Source of the DNA: Bradyrhizobium sp. AUGA SZCCT0283
GTDB taxonomy: Bacteria > Pseudomonadota > Alphaproteobacteria > Rhizobiales > Xanthobacteraceae
DNA length: 64,000 nucleotides
Assembly: GCF_018130385.1 (NCBI RefSeq)
Contig: NZ_JAFCLU010000024.1
Location: 1 to 64,000, forward strand
Direction: 5' to 3'
Shown piece after piece: positions 25,932 through 34,701 of the stretch (position 1 is its first letter; every line of letters starts with the position of its first letter). The translations under genes and the position numbers were made by a program. Below the pieces are notes generated by a model. That model was given only the letters and a program-made list of their open reading frames with translations, searched no databases and was not told where the DNA came from.

Positions 25932-25946
25932 TTAATGAGGGGTTAA
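25932..25946 (-). promoter_or_regulatory. CtrA box (TTAA-N7-TTAA)
   Basis: TTAATGAGGGGTTAA is a perfect match to the CtrA consensus, 94 bp upstream of the transglycosylase start and clear of the preceding hisI stop at 25989. Confidence 0.65.
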
Positions 25947-25988
25947 GGGTGCGATCATCCGAAAGACGCGCCTTCGCCGCGGGATGAA

Positions 25989-26438
25989 TTACTTCTTGTA
26001 GACTGCGGCCGGATCGAACAGGCGGTCCGCATCGACGAACGACAATCGCGCGCTGCCATCGGCAGCATCGACCTTGCGGTAGAAGCACGACCGCCGGCCG
26101 GTGTGACAGGCGGCGCCGGTCTGCTCTACCCTGATCCAGACCGCATCCTGATCGCAATCCAGGCGCATCTCGACCACGCGCTGGGTCTGACCTGACGTCT
26201 CACCTTTTCGCCACAGCGCATTGCGCGAACGGCTGAAGTACCACGCCTCGCCGCTCGCGATCGTCTTGCGCAGCGCCACGTCATTCATGTGCGCGACCAT
26301 CAGCACATCGCCGGTCGCGGCATCGGTCGCCACACAGGTCACTAGCCCGGACGCGTCGAATTTGGGCTGGAAATCCAGCCCTTCTTCGCGGTCATGGTCA
26401 TGTTTTGAAGTGGACACGGAAAGGCCTCGCGGATCCAT
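25989..26438 (-). CDS. hisI: phosphoribosyl-AMP cyclohydrolase
   Basis: 149 residues from the ATG at 26438; a TTG at 26492 would add 18. FDASGLVTCVATDAATGDVL, SRSRNALWRKGETSGQTQ and LDCDQDAVWI (metal-binding Asp) are family hallmarks. CHTGRRSCFYR carries the zinc Cys residues. It catalyses the third step of histidine synthesis. HisE is not fused. It follows folE by a short gap, so the two are probably cotranscribed although their pathways differ. Confidence 0.93.
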   Translation of the reverse strand: MDPRGLSVSTSKHDHDREEGLDFQPKFDASGLVTCVATDAATGDVLMVAHMNDVALRKTIASGEAWYFSRSRNALWRKGETSGQTQRVVEMRLDCDQDAVWIRVEQTGAACHTGRRSCFYRKVDAADGSARLSFVDADRLFDPAAVYKK

Positions 26439-26506
26439 AGCGTTTTCGAGCGAAGTGGACGCCGGTTCGCGTGAAGAAAACGCGTCAATCAAAGATGCAA
26501 GCGAGG

Positions 26507-27229
26507 TTACCGGCTCGGTCCTCGCACCAGGGACAGGAAACGCTGCTGCTCCGCCGGATTGTCGCGGAACATGCCGGTGAACCGGCTGGTGAACGTCATC
26601 GCACCATGCTTGGCGACGCCGCGCACCGACATGCAGGTATGCTCCGCCTCGATCAGTACGGCAACGCCGCGGGGCTTCAGGACCTCATCGATCGCGGCCG
26701 CGATCTGGGCGGTCAGGTGCTCCTGGGTCTGAAGGCGGCGGGCGAAGATATCGGTGAGCCGCGCCAGCTTCGACAATCCCACCACCCGCTCCACCGGCGT
26801 ATAGGCGATATGCGCCCTGCCGTAGAACGGCATCATGTGGTGCTCGCATTGCGAAGTGAATTCGATGTCGCGGACCAGGACGAAATCGTCATAGCCCGCG
26901 GTTTCGCCAAAGGTGCGGTCCAGCACCTCGGCCGGGCACTGGTGGTAACCCTGATAGAGTTCGTCAAAGGCTTCGACCACCCGGCGCGGCGTATCCAGCA
27001 GGCCTTCGCGGCCGGGGTTCTCGCCGATATAGCTGAGCAGTGTCAGCACGGCCTGTTCGGCCTCCGCGCGCGAGGGGCGCGGCAGGTCGGCGCGAACGGC
27101 GGCGGCCAGGAACTCGGCCGGGTCGAGCTCGGCCGGGCGGGTTTCCGGGGCCACATCGGGCGATTTGACTTCGGAAGGCTTTAAGTCAGGAGCCTTGCCT
27201 GGGCGGAGGGATTTGATCAATGCGTCCAT
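26507..27229 (-). CDS. folE: GTP cyclohydrolase I
   Basis: 240 residues. The zinc-binding QCEHHMMPFYG and HTCMSVRGVAKHG, the active-site FTSQCEHH block and ENPGREGLLDTPRRVVEAFD are all intact. It converts GTP to dihydroneopterin triphosphate for folate synthesis, and supplies queuosine too. An N-terminal extension of about 50 residues is polar and poorly conserved. The ATG at 27229 follows GGAGAAGAC. It leads the folE-hisI unit. Confidence 0.96.
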   Translation of the reverse strand: MDALIKSLRPGKAPDLKPSEVKSPDVAPETRPAELDPAEFLAAAVRADLPRPSRAEAEQAVLTLLSYIGENPGREGLLDTPRRVVEAFDELYQGYHQCPAEVLDRTFGETAGYDDFVLVRDIEFTSQCEHHMMPFYGRAHIAYTPVERVVGLSKLARLTDIFARRLQTQEHLTAQIAAAIDEVLKPRGVAVLIEAEHTCMSVRGVAKHGAMTFTSRFTGMFRDNPAEQQRFLSLVRGPSR

Positions 27230-27460
27230 GTCTTCTCCGTTCGACCGGTCCGAAAGACCGGAGTGTCACCGGGCAGACGGGGCGGTATGCCGCCGGGCGC
27301 CTGAGTCCCATCCACAAAACGCTAGCGGCCGAACTGGTTTCCATGTCCGCCCGCCTTCGGCAAACGGCCGGGCTGTTTTTCCGCCGTTCCCGTCCATATA
27401 TAGGACGATGAAACCCAGCCGCCAAGGGCGCTCGGACCGCCGCCCGGGACACCGATTCAC

Positions 27461-27910
27461 ATGCTGAACGACATCTACAACAAGCGGATCATCGAACTGG
27501 CGGGCAATATCCCCCGCCTCGGCCGCCTCCCCGACCCCCACGCCAGCGCTACCGCCCACTCCAAGCTGTGCGGCTCGACCGTCAAGGTCGACCTCAAGAT
27601 GGACGGGCCTGTGGTCACCGACTTCGCCCATGACGTGAAGGCCTGTGCGCTGGGACAAGCCTCCTCCTCGATCATGGCAAGCCATGTGGTCGGCTCGACG
27701 GCTGGCGAGTTACGTGAACTGCGAGAAACCGTGCGCAAGATGCTGAAGGAAAACGGCAGCCCCCCGCAAGGCAAATGGGCCGACATCGCCCTGCTCGAAC
27801 CGGTGCGCGACTACAAGGCCCGCCACGCCTCGACCATGCTGACCTTCGACGCCGTGGTCGATGCCATCGGCCAGATCGAAGCCCGGGCGAAGCAGACGGC
27901 GTCGGCTTAA
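27461..27910 (+). CDS. IscU/SufU-like iron-sulfur scaffold homologue lacking the third Cys
   Basis: 149 residues. It starts like IscU-fold scaffolds (MLNDIYNKRIIELAGNIPRL). Cys37 in HSKLCGSTV and Cys62 in VKACALGQASSS match two scaffold ligands. The third expected Cys, near residue 122, is replaced in DYKARHASTML, where His122 could serve instead. It may be a carrier or a regulator rather than a canonical scaffold. It diverges from folE and is followed by a palindromic repeat. Confidence 0.78.
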   Translation: MLNDIYNKRIIELAGNIPRLGRLPDPHASATAHSKLCGSTVKVDLKMDGPVVTDFAHDVKACALGQASSSIMASHVVGSTAGELRELRETVRKMLKENGSPPQGKWADIALLEPVRDYKARHASTMLTFDAVVDAIGQIEARAKQTASA

Positions 27911-27931
27911 GCAACGAGCCCAGCATACCGC

Positions 27932-28027
27932 CGTCGTACCCCGCGCAGGCGGGGTATCCAGTACGCCGGAAAATCTCGATTTATCACCTACGCCATGGCA
28001 TTGGATCATCCGCTTTCGCGGATGATG
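27932..28027. repeat. composite palindromic repeat (CCCCGC-rich type)
   Basis: Hairpins ACCCCGCGCAGGCGGGGT at the left and CATCCGCTTTCGCGGATG at the right bracket the linker TATCCAGTACGCC. This matches in layout a dispersed Bradyrhizobium-type repeat. It lies at a convergent gene junction. Confidence 0.75.
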
Positions 28028-28049
28028 GCACCGTCGGTGCGGATAGAGC

Positions 28050-28970
28050 CTACTTCTGCTGCGGCTGAGCCGGTGCGGTAGCAGAGCTGCCGGTCGGAAC
28101 CGCGGCTTCGGCGGTCTTGGTGGACTTGCCCGCCTGCGGCTGCGCGTCGCCCTCGACGGCGGAACTAACGAAGCGGTCCTGCGGCTTGGCAGGCTTCGCT
28201 TCCGCCATCGGCATCGAAGCATTGTCCTGCAGGAACACATCGGCGACCGCATCGGTCGTGACGAGATTGGTCAGGCGCAATTCACCGCGCGACATCTCGT
28301 GCAGATCTTCCCACGGCGGCACGCTGAGCGCGAGGGAGAGCAGATCGCCGGTGCCGCCCATGTCGAAGGCAAATTTCGCGAGCCGCCCGATGTCGCGCTC
28401 CACGATCATCAGGTCCTGCGCGGTATAGCTTGCGGCCTTGGCGTCGTCGGCGCGATCGCCCATCCAGATCTGGTGCACGCGGACATGCGCGACCGGCGGC
28501 ACGTATCGGGTCTTGCCCGACAGCAGCAGGAACACGCACATCGACTCGCAATAGGCTTCCGGCGTCACGCTCGCGCGTTCGCCGTGCGGGGTTTGCGTGC
28601 GCACGGTGGCGCCGACCGTAGTCAGCGCACCGAGACCGCGGAACTTGCGGCCAAGTGCGATGGAATCGTTGACCGAGCCGCCGCTGGAATCCAGCACGAT
28701 GGTCGCGCCGGTGAGCTGGCGATCCCTGGCGAATTCCTCGAACTCCCGCGGACTATCCGATGTGACGATGCCGACCGCCGAAACCCAGCCCCTGCAATCG
28801 GGCTGGCACGCATTCCATTTGAAATGCATCGGCTGCTTGCGTTCTTCGAGGGTGCCGCCGGCGTATGCCGAGTTGCCCAGCGTCGTGACCGCGCCAGGCA
28901 ATGCGAGACAAAAGGCGGTGGCGCCGAGGAGCGCCCAGCCGCGAAGTTTCAGCGACCTCACAAACCTCAA
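28050..28970 (-). CDS. exported ClpP/crotonase-fold protein (COG3904-like)
   Basis: About 306 residues with a signal peptide (LRGWALLGATAFCLALPGAV). TIVLDSSGGSVNDSIALGRK and CESMCVFLLLSGKTRYVPP, with VRVHQIWMG, match the serine-protease-like ClpP/SppA fold of the COG3904 group. The Ser in ESMCVF sits at the nucleophile position. The C-terminal 60 residues are Pro/Ala-rich. I chose TTG 28970 because AAGGA lies 6 nt upstream; TTG 28988 is the alternative. Its substrate is unknown. Confidence 0.7.
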   Translation of the reverse strand: MRFVRSLKLRGWALLGATAFCLALPGAVTTLGNSAYAGGTLEERKQPMHFKWNACQPDCRGWVSAVGIVTSDSPREFEEFARDRQLTGATIVLDSSGGSVNDSIALGRKFRGLGALTTVGATVRTQTPHGERASVTPEAYCESMCVFLLLSGKTRYVPPVAHVRVHQIWMGDRADDAKAASYTAQDLMIVERDIGRLAKFAFDMGGTGDLLSLALSVPPWEDLHEMSRGELRLTNLVTTDAVADVFLQDNASMPMAEAKPAKPQDRFVSSAVEGDAQPQAGKSTKTAEAAVPTGSSATAPAQPQQK

Positions 28971-29206
28971 TTTGGTTCCTTCCCCCAAGCCCCGTCTACG
29001 ATGAGCGGCAGTGGCTCCGGTTTAGCGCAAAATGATTCTGTCATCGATCCGTATCAAAACGGTAACCGTGCTGACCTGTATCGTCCATAATACCTTCGCT
29101 TGCTACGCCGCTTTGCGGTGCGATAATTACGAAGTGTGGCGTAAATATCTGCACGCATTGAGTTCCTTGCTTGGGAACATCCGCAAAACTACGTACATCG
29201 TTCAGC

Positions 29207-29560
29207 ATGGCACCCGCAGATCATTCATCATCCCGTCAAAAACAATGCACAGATTGTGCCAGCACGGCCCGTCGTCTGCCGCGCAACGCAGGACGCGCGC
29301 TGATCTGGATCTACCGGCACACGCTGTCGCCGCTGGTCGGCTACAACTGCCGGCATCTTCCGACATGCTCGGTGTATGGCGACGAAGCGATCGAACGTTT
29401 CGGCCTGTGGGGCGGCGGATGGATGACGCTGGCGCGGATCCTGCGCTGCCAGCCCTTCGGCACATCCGGCATCGACAACGTGCCGCTCACGACCCCTCCC
29501 GGTGCGCGGTGGTATCTGCCGTGGCGCTACGGACGCTGGCGCGGCGTCAACGGTTCGTGA
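29207..29560 (+). CDS. yidD: membrane protein insertion efficiency factor YidD
   Basis: 117 residues. LIWIYRHTLSPLVGYNCRHL, PTCSVYGDEAIERFGLWGGG and ILRCQPFGTSGIDNVP are the YidD signature with its three Cys. Family members support YidC-dependent membrane insertion and lie near the membrane. The polar, Cys-containing start is longer than usual; the ATG at 29171 would add 12 residues. It is not next to rpmH/rnpA here, as it is in many bacteria. Confidence 0.9.
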   Translation: MAPADHSSSRQKQCTDCASTARRLPRNAGRALIWIYRHTLSPLVGYNCRHLPTCSVYGDEAIERFGLWGGGWMTLARILRCQPFGTSGIDNVPLTTPPGARWYLPWRYGRWRGVNGS

Positions 29561-29588
29561 ATGCGGCGCTTAGCCTGAGTTCCACCAC

Positions 29589-30815
29589 TCAACGCCAGAA
29601 GAAAAATCCGCCTCGCGGCTGCGGTCCGATATCTGCCGGCGGTCGCGGCCTGCGCAGACGCGGCGGCGGCGGCGGTGGTGGTGGTTCGGTCGACGATGTC
29701 GCATCGGTGCCGGCCGAGCCGTCGTCGGGCAATCTCACCGACAGCAGCAAATTCGATTCAGGCGTGCGCCAGCGATAGCCGATGCCGAAATCGATCGGCT
29801 GCGCGCGCCGGAACAGTGCGGCATACGAATCCTGATAGCGTCCCGGGAATTCATCGATCGGTCCCAAATAACGGCCGAACGGGAAGAAGCGCCATTTCTT
29901 CGTGCTGTAATAGGCAAGCGGGATTCCGGAATCGTCCTGGATGATGGTGGCGCTGTTGGCGAGCAGGAAGTTGCGCACCGTGGTGAAGTTGCCGGAATGC
30001 AGCAGATAGGAGGCGCTCTTGATCAGGCTGTTGCCGGGCGCGAGCGTCGCGCAGAATTTCAGGAAGCCGCTCGCCTTCACGCCGGAGTTGGAAAGATCGG
30101 TCGAGAAGTAATACAGCGTCTTTTCCTGACCGTCGCTGCCGGCGAAGATGATGCGCACGCCGCGCACGGCATTCGGTCCGGCATTCTCGCCTGCGAGATA
30201 CGCCGCGCCCTGGTCGTCCAGCGAGATCGGACTGACGCTGTTCACGGTCATGCCCGAGCGCGCCAGGAACACGTAGAGGATCGGCAAGGTGCCGCTGATC
30301 TGGCCGGCTTGCAGATCGGTCTTCATCTGCTTGGTGATGAAGAAGCTGAAGCTCAGGATCGAACCGAGCGAGCGCTCGACATTGTAGAGCGCCGACGCAA
30401 TGCCGCCGCGTGGCAATCGCGAGAGGTCGGGCACCGAGCCAACCGGCTCGAGCGCACTCAGCACGTAGGTCGACGCCTTGGAATAGAAGGCGTTCGCATA
30501 GAGAAAGTCCGGGCCTGAGAACATGTAGAACATGGTCGGCTTGGGCGCCGCCAGATTGGTATCCGCCCAGGCGCGGATCCGCGACAACTGGCGCTGCTCG
30601 AGTTGCCCAAACGCGGTGTCGAAGAATTTGGCGTGGCGTTGCCAGGCCGGTTCCTTGGTGAGCGGCGCGAGCGGCGAATCCGCAGGAGGCATCATGCCCG
30701 CCAGAAATTTCGCGGTATCGTCAGCGGATGCAGTTTGGGCACGAACAGGAAGCGCCGCCGCCAACAGCATCACAGCCGCAAGCGTCGCCATTCGAACGGA
30801 ATGCAGCATGTTCAT
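29589..30815 (-). CDS. exported hypothetical protein with Pro-rich tail
   Basis: 408 residues with signal peptide MNMLHSVRMATLAAVMLLAA and cleavage near VRAQT. The main domain (about 40-350) has no recognised motif; conserved-looking parts are MFYMFSGPDFLYANAFY and YYFSTDLSNSG. The tail ends with eight consecutive prolines and Arg-rich sequence. Its ATG overlaps the stop of the APC permease by four bases (ATGA), so it is translationally coupled. An extracytoplasmic accessory role for the permease is an inference only. Confidence 0.65.
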   Translation of the reverse strand: MNMLHSVRMATLAAVMLLAAALPVRAQTASADDTAKFLAGMMPPADSPLAPLTKEPAWQRHAKFFDTAFGQLEQRQLSRIRAWADTNLAAPKPTMFYMFSGPDFLYANAFYSKASTYVLSALEPVGSVPDLSRLPRGGIASALYNVERSLGSILSFSFFITKQMKTDLQAGQISGTLPILYVFLARSGMTVNSVSPISLDDQGAAYLAGENAGPNAVRGVRIIFAGSDGQEKTLYYFSTDLSNSGVKASGFLKFCATLAPGNSLIKSASYLLHSGNFTTVRNFLLANSATIIQDDSGIPLAYYSTKKWRFFPFGRYLGPIDEFPGRYQDSYAALFRRAQPIDFGIGYRWRTPESNLLLSVRLPDDGSAGTDATSSTEPPPPPPPPRLRRPRPPADIGPQPRGGFFFWR

Positions 30816-32224
30816 TCACGACCCGAGGATACGGCCGCGGGGGCTTGATCCGCCCGCTTGCGGAAGACGGCGTAAATCAGGAGACCTGAAAGCATGATCA
30901 AGAGACCCAGCAGCGACTGCAATGGCCGTTCGGTCAAAAGGTAGTACATCATGAACCCGGTCACGAGCAGGAAAACCACAGGGGTCACGGGGTATCCCCA
31001 GGCGCGGTAGGGCCGCGGCAGATCGGGATGCGTGATGCGCAGCTTGATCACGCCGAGCACGGTGAAGAACGAGCAGAACAGCAGCGCGAACTGGATGAAG
31101 TCGAGCACCGCCTCGAAGCTGCGCGTAAACAGCATCAGGCTCGCGACCGTGAGCTGGAACAGAATGGCGTAAGGCGGCGCGCCGCCGGTCGACCTGCGGG
31201 CGAACGGCCGCAGCACCGGAATGTCCTCGCCCATCGTCATCATGACGCGCGGCCCGATCCACATCATCGCGCTGATCGACGAGATCAGCCCGATGCAGAT
31301 CATCGCGCCGACGATGCGGCCGCCGAATTCGCCGAAGATGTAGCTGCCAGAAATCCGGGCGACGTCAAGCTGGCCGGCGAGCTTGTCGATCGGCGCGGTA
31401 TGCAGGAACACCGCGTTGAGCGCCACATACAATACGAGCACGATCAGCGTTCCGATCAGCATCGCCCGCGGCACGTTGCGCTCGGGCAACCTCACCTCGC
31501 CGATGATGTAGGTCGCCGCGTTCCATCCCGAGAACGAATACATCACGAACACGAGACTGATCGCGAAGGGCGCGCTGACGATATGGGTGAAGTCGGAGGC
31601 CGATGGTGCGAAGGATACCGGCTGCGCCGTGCCGATCACAAATCCGCTGACCAGGAAGGCTACGATCAGCAATACTTTCAGAACGGTCGCGATCAGTTGA
31701 AAGGTCGAGGAGTGCCGCACGCCGGTGAGTTGCACCAGCGACACCAGCCAGACCACGCCGATCGCGAGCGCCAGCGGCGGCGCATTGGGCACGACCGACT
31801 TGCCGTACTCGCCGAATGCCATGGCGGCCAGCGCGACCGGTGCGGCGAAGCCGACGGTTGCCGACACCCAGCCTGCCACAAAACCGAAGGCCGGGTGATA
31901 GGCCCGGCCGAGGAAGTTGTACTCGCCGCTCGAGCGCGGAAACATCGCGCCAAGTTCACCGTAGGAAAACACCCCGCACAACGCGACGATGCCGCCTATC
32001 GTCCACAGCAGCAGGATCGAAAAGCCGGACGGGATGTCCTTGACCTGAAAGCCGAGGCTGGTGAAGACGCCGACGCCGACCATGTCGGCAACGACGATGG
32101 CAACCGCCACCAGGACCGAAACGGTGGAGCGTCCGCTGGAGAGCGAGCCGGGCCACGCTGGGCTTCCCGTTTCTGATGCCGCCATCTCGGACCGTACCTT
32201 CAGTGCCGCAGCCAGGAGCCGCAT
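30812..32224 (-). CDS. APC-superfamily amino-acid permease
   Basis: 470 residues and about 12 membrane segments. The first span shows VVADMVGVGVFTSLGFQ and the family GGIVALCGVFSYGELGAMFP motif; SGEYNFLGRAY follows. This fits the LAT/CAT-like branch of the amino acid-polyamine-organocation superfamily. A start at 32185 would drop 13 residues and is equally possible. A perfect CtrA box lies 34 bp upstream of the longer start. It is coupled by ATGA overlap to the exported-protein gene downstream. Confidence 0.85.
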   Translation of the reverse strand: MRLLAAALKVRSEMAASETGSPAWPGSLSSGRSTVSVLVAVAIVVADMVGVGVFTSLGFQVKDIPSGFSILLLWTIGGIVALCGVFSYGELGAMFPRSSGEYNFLGRAYHPAFGFVAGWVSATVGFAAPVALAAMAFGEYGKSVVPNAPPLALAIGVVWLVSLVQLTGVRHSSTFQLIATVLKVLLIVAFLVSGFVIGTAQPVSFAPSASDFTHIVSAPFAISLVFVMYSFSGWNAATYIIGEVRLPERNVPRAMLIGTLIVLVLYVALNAVFLHTAPIDKLAGQLDVARISGSYIFGEFGGRIVGAMICIGLISSISAMMWIGPRVMMTMGEDIPVLRPFARRSTGGAPPYAILFQLTVASLMLFTRSFEAVLDFIQFALLFCSFFTVLGVIKLRITHPDLPRPYRAWGYPVTPVVFLLVTGFMMYYLLTERPLQSLLGLLIMLSGLLIYAVFRKRADQAPAAVSSGRE

Positions 32225-32257
32225 CGTGCAGGCTGACGCCCCTCAATTCAAGCAATG

Positions 32258-32272
32258 TTAACAATGGTTTAA
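32258..32272 (-). promoter_or_regulatory. CtrA box (TTAA-N7-TTAA)
   Basis: TTAACAATGGTTTAA matches the CtrA consensus exactly and lies in the promoter region of the APC permease gene. Confidence 0.6.
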
Positions 32273-32477
32273 ATTGAAACACAAAATAGGTTCTATGGTA
32301 CCGTCATCGTCCCCGGGCCACTACTGGATTGCGAAAACATCGTGACGGTCCCACAATCGCGACACGATTGCGTGGTCCTCTCAGGGCTTCCGGATGTGGG
32401 GAGTTTTCCGGACGCTTAACGTCGCCTAGCGTGCGAGCTTACGCCGGTTGACGGTGGATCTTGGGACATTGGGGTGG

Positions 32478-33785
32478 ATGGTCGGAGCAATTCCGAAATT
32501 CCAGACAGTTGATCGCGCCAGCCGGGCGACGTCCCCGGCCATGCTGCGCCGCGCCCTGCCGCTGCGATGGCATTGGGTGGCGATGGCTGCGCTGGTCGTG
32601 CCGCTATCCTTTGTCCTGGTTCAGTGTGGCAAGGCGCCGGACGCAGGCATGCTGGCGGCGAACACGGAAGGCGCAAAATCCCGCACCAAGTCGCAAGCCT
32701 CGGCCGATACGTTCGAAGACCGCTTCCCCACACCGCAATTCGCCGACCGTTTCCCGACCGCCCATGAAAGCCTGCCGCAGATCCAGCGCCAGGTCGCGCT
32801 CGCGCCGCAGCCGCGCGCCGTGCGTACCGAGCCCGTGAGGGTCGCGTCGCTCACGCCGACGCTGACGCTACCCCGCACCGAGCGCGAAGAACTGACCACG
32901 CTGGTCAGCATGAAGTCCTCGGCCTTCCCCTATTCCGGCACCAATCCACGCTCCGAAGAGCCGTTCCTCAACATCGCCAAGGGCGACCGCAAAGGCCACC
33001 GCAGCTATGGCGGCCGGGTCTATTGGCAGGACGAGACCTACAACGACAGCCGCGTGCTGGTGCATGTCCCAGACACGTTCGATGTCAGGAAGCCGGGCGT
33101 GATCGTGGTGTTCTTCCACGGCAACGGCGCGACGCTGGAGCGCGACGTCCGCGACCGGCAACTGGTGCCGCAACAGATCTCGGATTCCGGCGTCAACGCC
33201 GTGCTGCTCGCGCCCCAGCTCGCGGTGAACGCCGCCGATTCCTCGGCCGGCAAGTTCTGGCAGCCGGGCGGTTTCAAGCGCTTCATCGATGAATCGGCCA
33301 GCCACCTCGCCCGCCTCTACGGCGATCCGAAGTCGGCGCAGGCGTTCGCGAACCTGCCGATCGTGATCGTCGGCTATAGCGGCGGCTTCCTGCCGACCGC
33401 CTGGAGCCTTGAGGTCGGCGGCCTCCCCAGCCGGGTCCGCGGCGTGTTCCTGCTCGACGCCGTCTATGGCGAACTCGACAAATTCGCCTCCTGGATCGAG
33501 AAAAACCGGACCGGCTTCTTCGTCTCTTCGTATACCCGCTACACCAAGCGGCACGACGAGGAACTGATGCAGATGCTCCGCGACAGGGGCATCACCGTCA
33601 CCGAGAGCATGGACGGACCGCTACGGCCCGGCAGCGTCGTGTTCGTGCAGACACCGGACGGCGTGACCCATCGCGATTACGTCACGCAGGCCTGGACCGA
33701 GCATCCGGTCAAGGACGTGCTGGTCAAGATGGCGGCAACGCCCGCGTTGACCCGGGTCGCCAGCGCACCCTACGCCAGCCGGTAA
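32478..33785 (+). CDS. exported alpha/beta-hydrolase-like protein
   Basis: About 435 residues. An N-terminal hydrophobic span (WVAMAALVVPLSFVLVQC) precedes a Pro-rich linker. The hydrolase-like core has IVVFFHGNGATLERDV (oxyanion region) and VIVGYSGGFLPTAW (nucleophile elbow G-Y-S-G-G). A possible acid and His lie towards the C-terminus (THRDYVTQAW). The start is uncertain: ATG 32478 has a GGGG sequence upstream, while ATG 32541 would begin directly before the span. Substrate unknown. Confidence 0.7.
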   Translation: MVGAIPKFQTVDRASRATSPAMLRRALPLRWHWVAMAALVVPLSFVLVQCGKAPDAGMLAANTEGAKSRTKSQASADTFEDRFPTPQFADRFPTAHESLPQIQRQVALAPQPRAVRTEPVRVASLTPTLTLPRTEREELTTLVSMKSSAFPYSGTNPRSEEPFLNIAKGDRKGHRSYGGRVYWQDETYNDSRVLVHVPDTFDVRKPGVIVVFFHGNGATLERDVRDRQLVPQQISDSGVNAVLLAPQLAVNAADSSAGKFWQPGGFKRFIDESASHLARLYGDPKSAQAFANLPIVIVGYSGGFLPTAWSLEVGGLPSRVRGVFLLDAVYGELDKFASWIEKNRTGFFVSSYTRYTKRHDEELMQMLRDRGITVTESMDGPLRPGSVVFVQTPDGVTHRDYVTQAWTEHPVKDVLVKMAATPALTRVASAPYASR

Positions 33786-33943
33786 CCGCCTCTTCGCCGC
33801 GCATCGCGGCGTGCCAGCCATCATCGCCCCTCAAGTCGAATTCTGATGGTGATGACGTGTGACTTGTGCCACGCAGCATTTGTTCGATTCGTTTCTCTTC
33901 CCTAGGATGCAGTTGTTTTTAATACAACTTCTGGGGACGAATT

Positions 33944-34270
33944 TTGCAGGAAGGCTTGTACAAGGTCGAATTTCACACGGTTCATGGCACCGGCACCGGG
34001 GTGATTTACGCCATCAACGGCAAACTTCGCGGTGGCAACTCCGCCTTCGCATTCATTGGCAATTATGCCGCGAGAGACGCCGGCATTCACGTCAAGGTCA
34101 CGACGCAACGCCACAACCCCGATCCTGCATTCAGACCGCTGTTCGGCACCGACATGATCACGCTCACGCTGAAGGGCGCGGACAATGGCGACATGGTCGA
34201 CTTTGAAGGCACCGCGCTGCAACTGCCGGGCGTCAGCTTCAAGGCCACGCTGACGCGAATCTCGGACTAG
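33944..34270 (+). CDS. GrlR-like small protein
   Basis: 108 residues starting at TTG 33944, with GGGGAC 7-12 nt upstream. GLYKVEFHTVHGTGTGVIYA, NGKLRGGNSAFAFIGNY and GDMVDFEGTALQ resemble the eight-stranded GrlR fold. GrlR was described as a repressor partner in type III secretion loci, but no such locus is present. The 5' leader holds AGTTGT/ACAACT (33911-33929), a short stem that does not cover the ribosome-binding site. A nuclease remnant follows. Confidence 0.65.
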   Translation: MQEGLYKVEFHTVHGTGTGVIYAINGKLRGGNSAFAFIGNYAARDAGIHVKVTTQRHNPDPAFRPLFGTDMITLTLKGADNGDMVDFEGTALQLPGVSFKATLTRISD

Positions 34271-34356
34271 GCTCGACTGGATTAGCGCACATGCAGCCAG
34301 AAATGTGCTTGCCGCTTTGGAAGAAGATCGCACAGGGCTCCGACATGGGAGAACGG

Positions 34357-34578
34357 ATGGCAATGCGCTTTCGCGTAGTAGCGCTCAATCTTGAGCAGGA
34401 TCACAAGCGGTGGGATGAACGTAGTCCCCTTGTCGTCGATGGCATGAAGGTCCTCCAACCTGACATCATAGCGCTCAACGAAGTGAGCATCGTCCGGCAG
34501 ATAGCGCGAGAATTGCAAAGGAATATCGGATCGGTGCCAGGGCATCGATTACAATCTGGTCCAGCAGACGCGAGTTGA
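34357..34578 (+). pseudogene. truncated endonuclease/exonuclease/phosphatase (EEP) remnant
   Basis: The frame starts like an EEP hydrolase: MRFRVVALNLEQDHKRWDER and LQPDIIALNEVS, including the metal-binding Asn and the Glu of ALNEV. After about 60 residues the frame breaks: the next family-like piece IDYNLVQQTRV lies in another frame near 34540-34580. The remaining 180 or so residues of a normal EEP are missing. It was a real gene that has been frameshifted and cut short, directly before thrS. Confidence 0.65.
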
Positions 34579-34701
34579 TTGTAAGCAGGATTTGACCTGG
34601 ATTTCTCGATATTGCCCGATTGCAGGAGCCGAATCCCCTGCTATACCGCTGCTTCCCGCTTACCTGCGCTCGTTCGCAGGAGTGAGCTTTAGGAGACGAC
34701 T

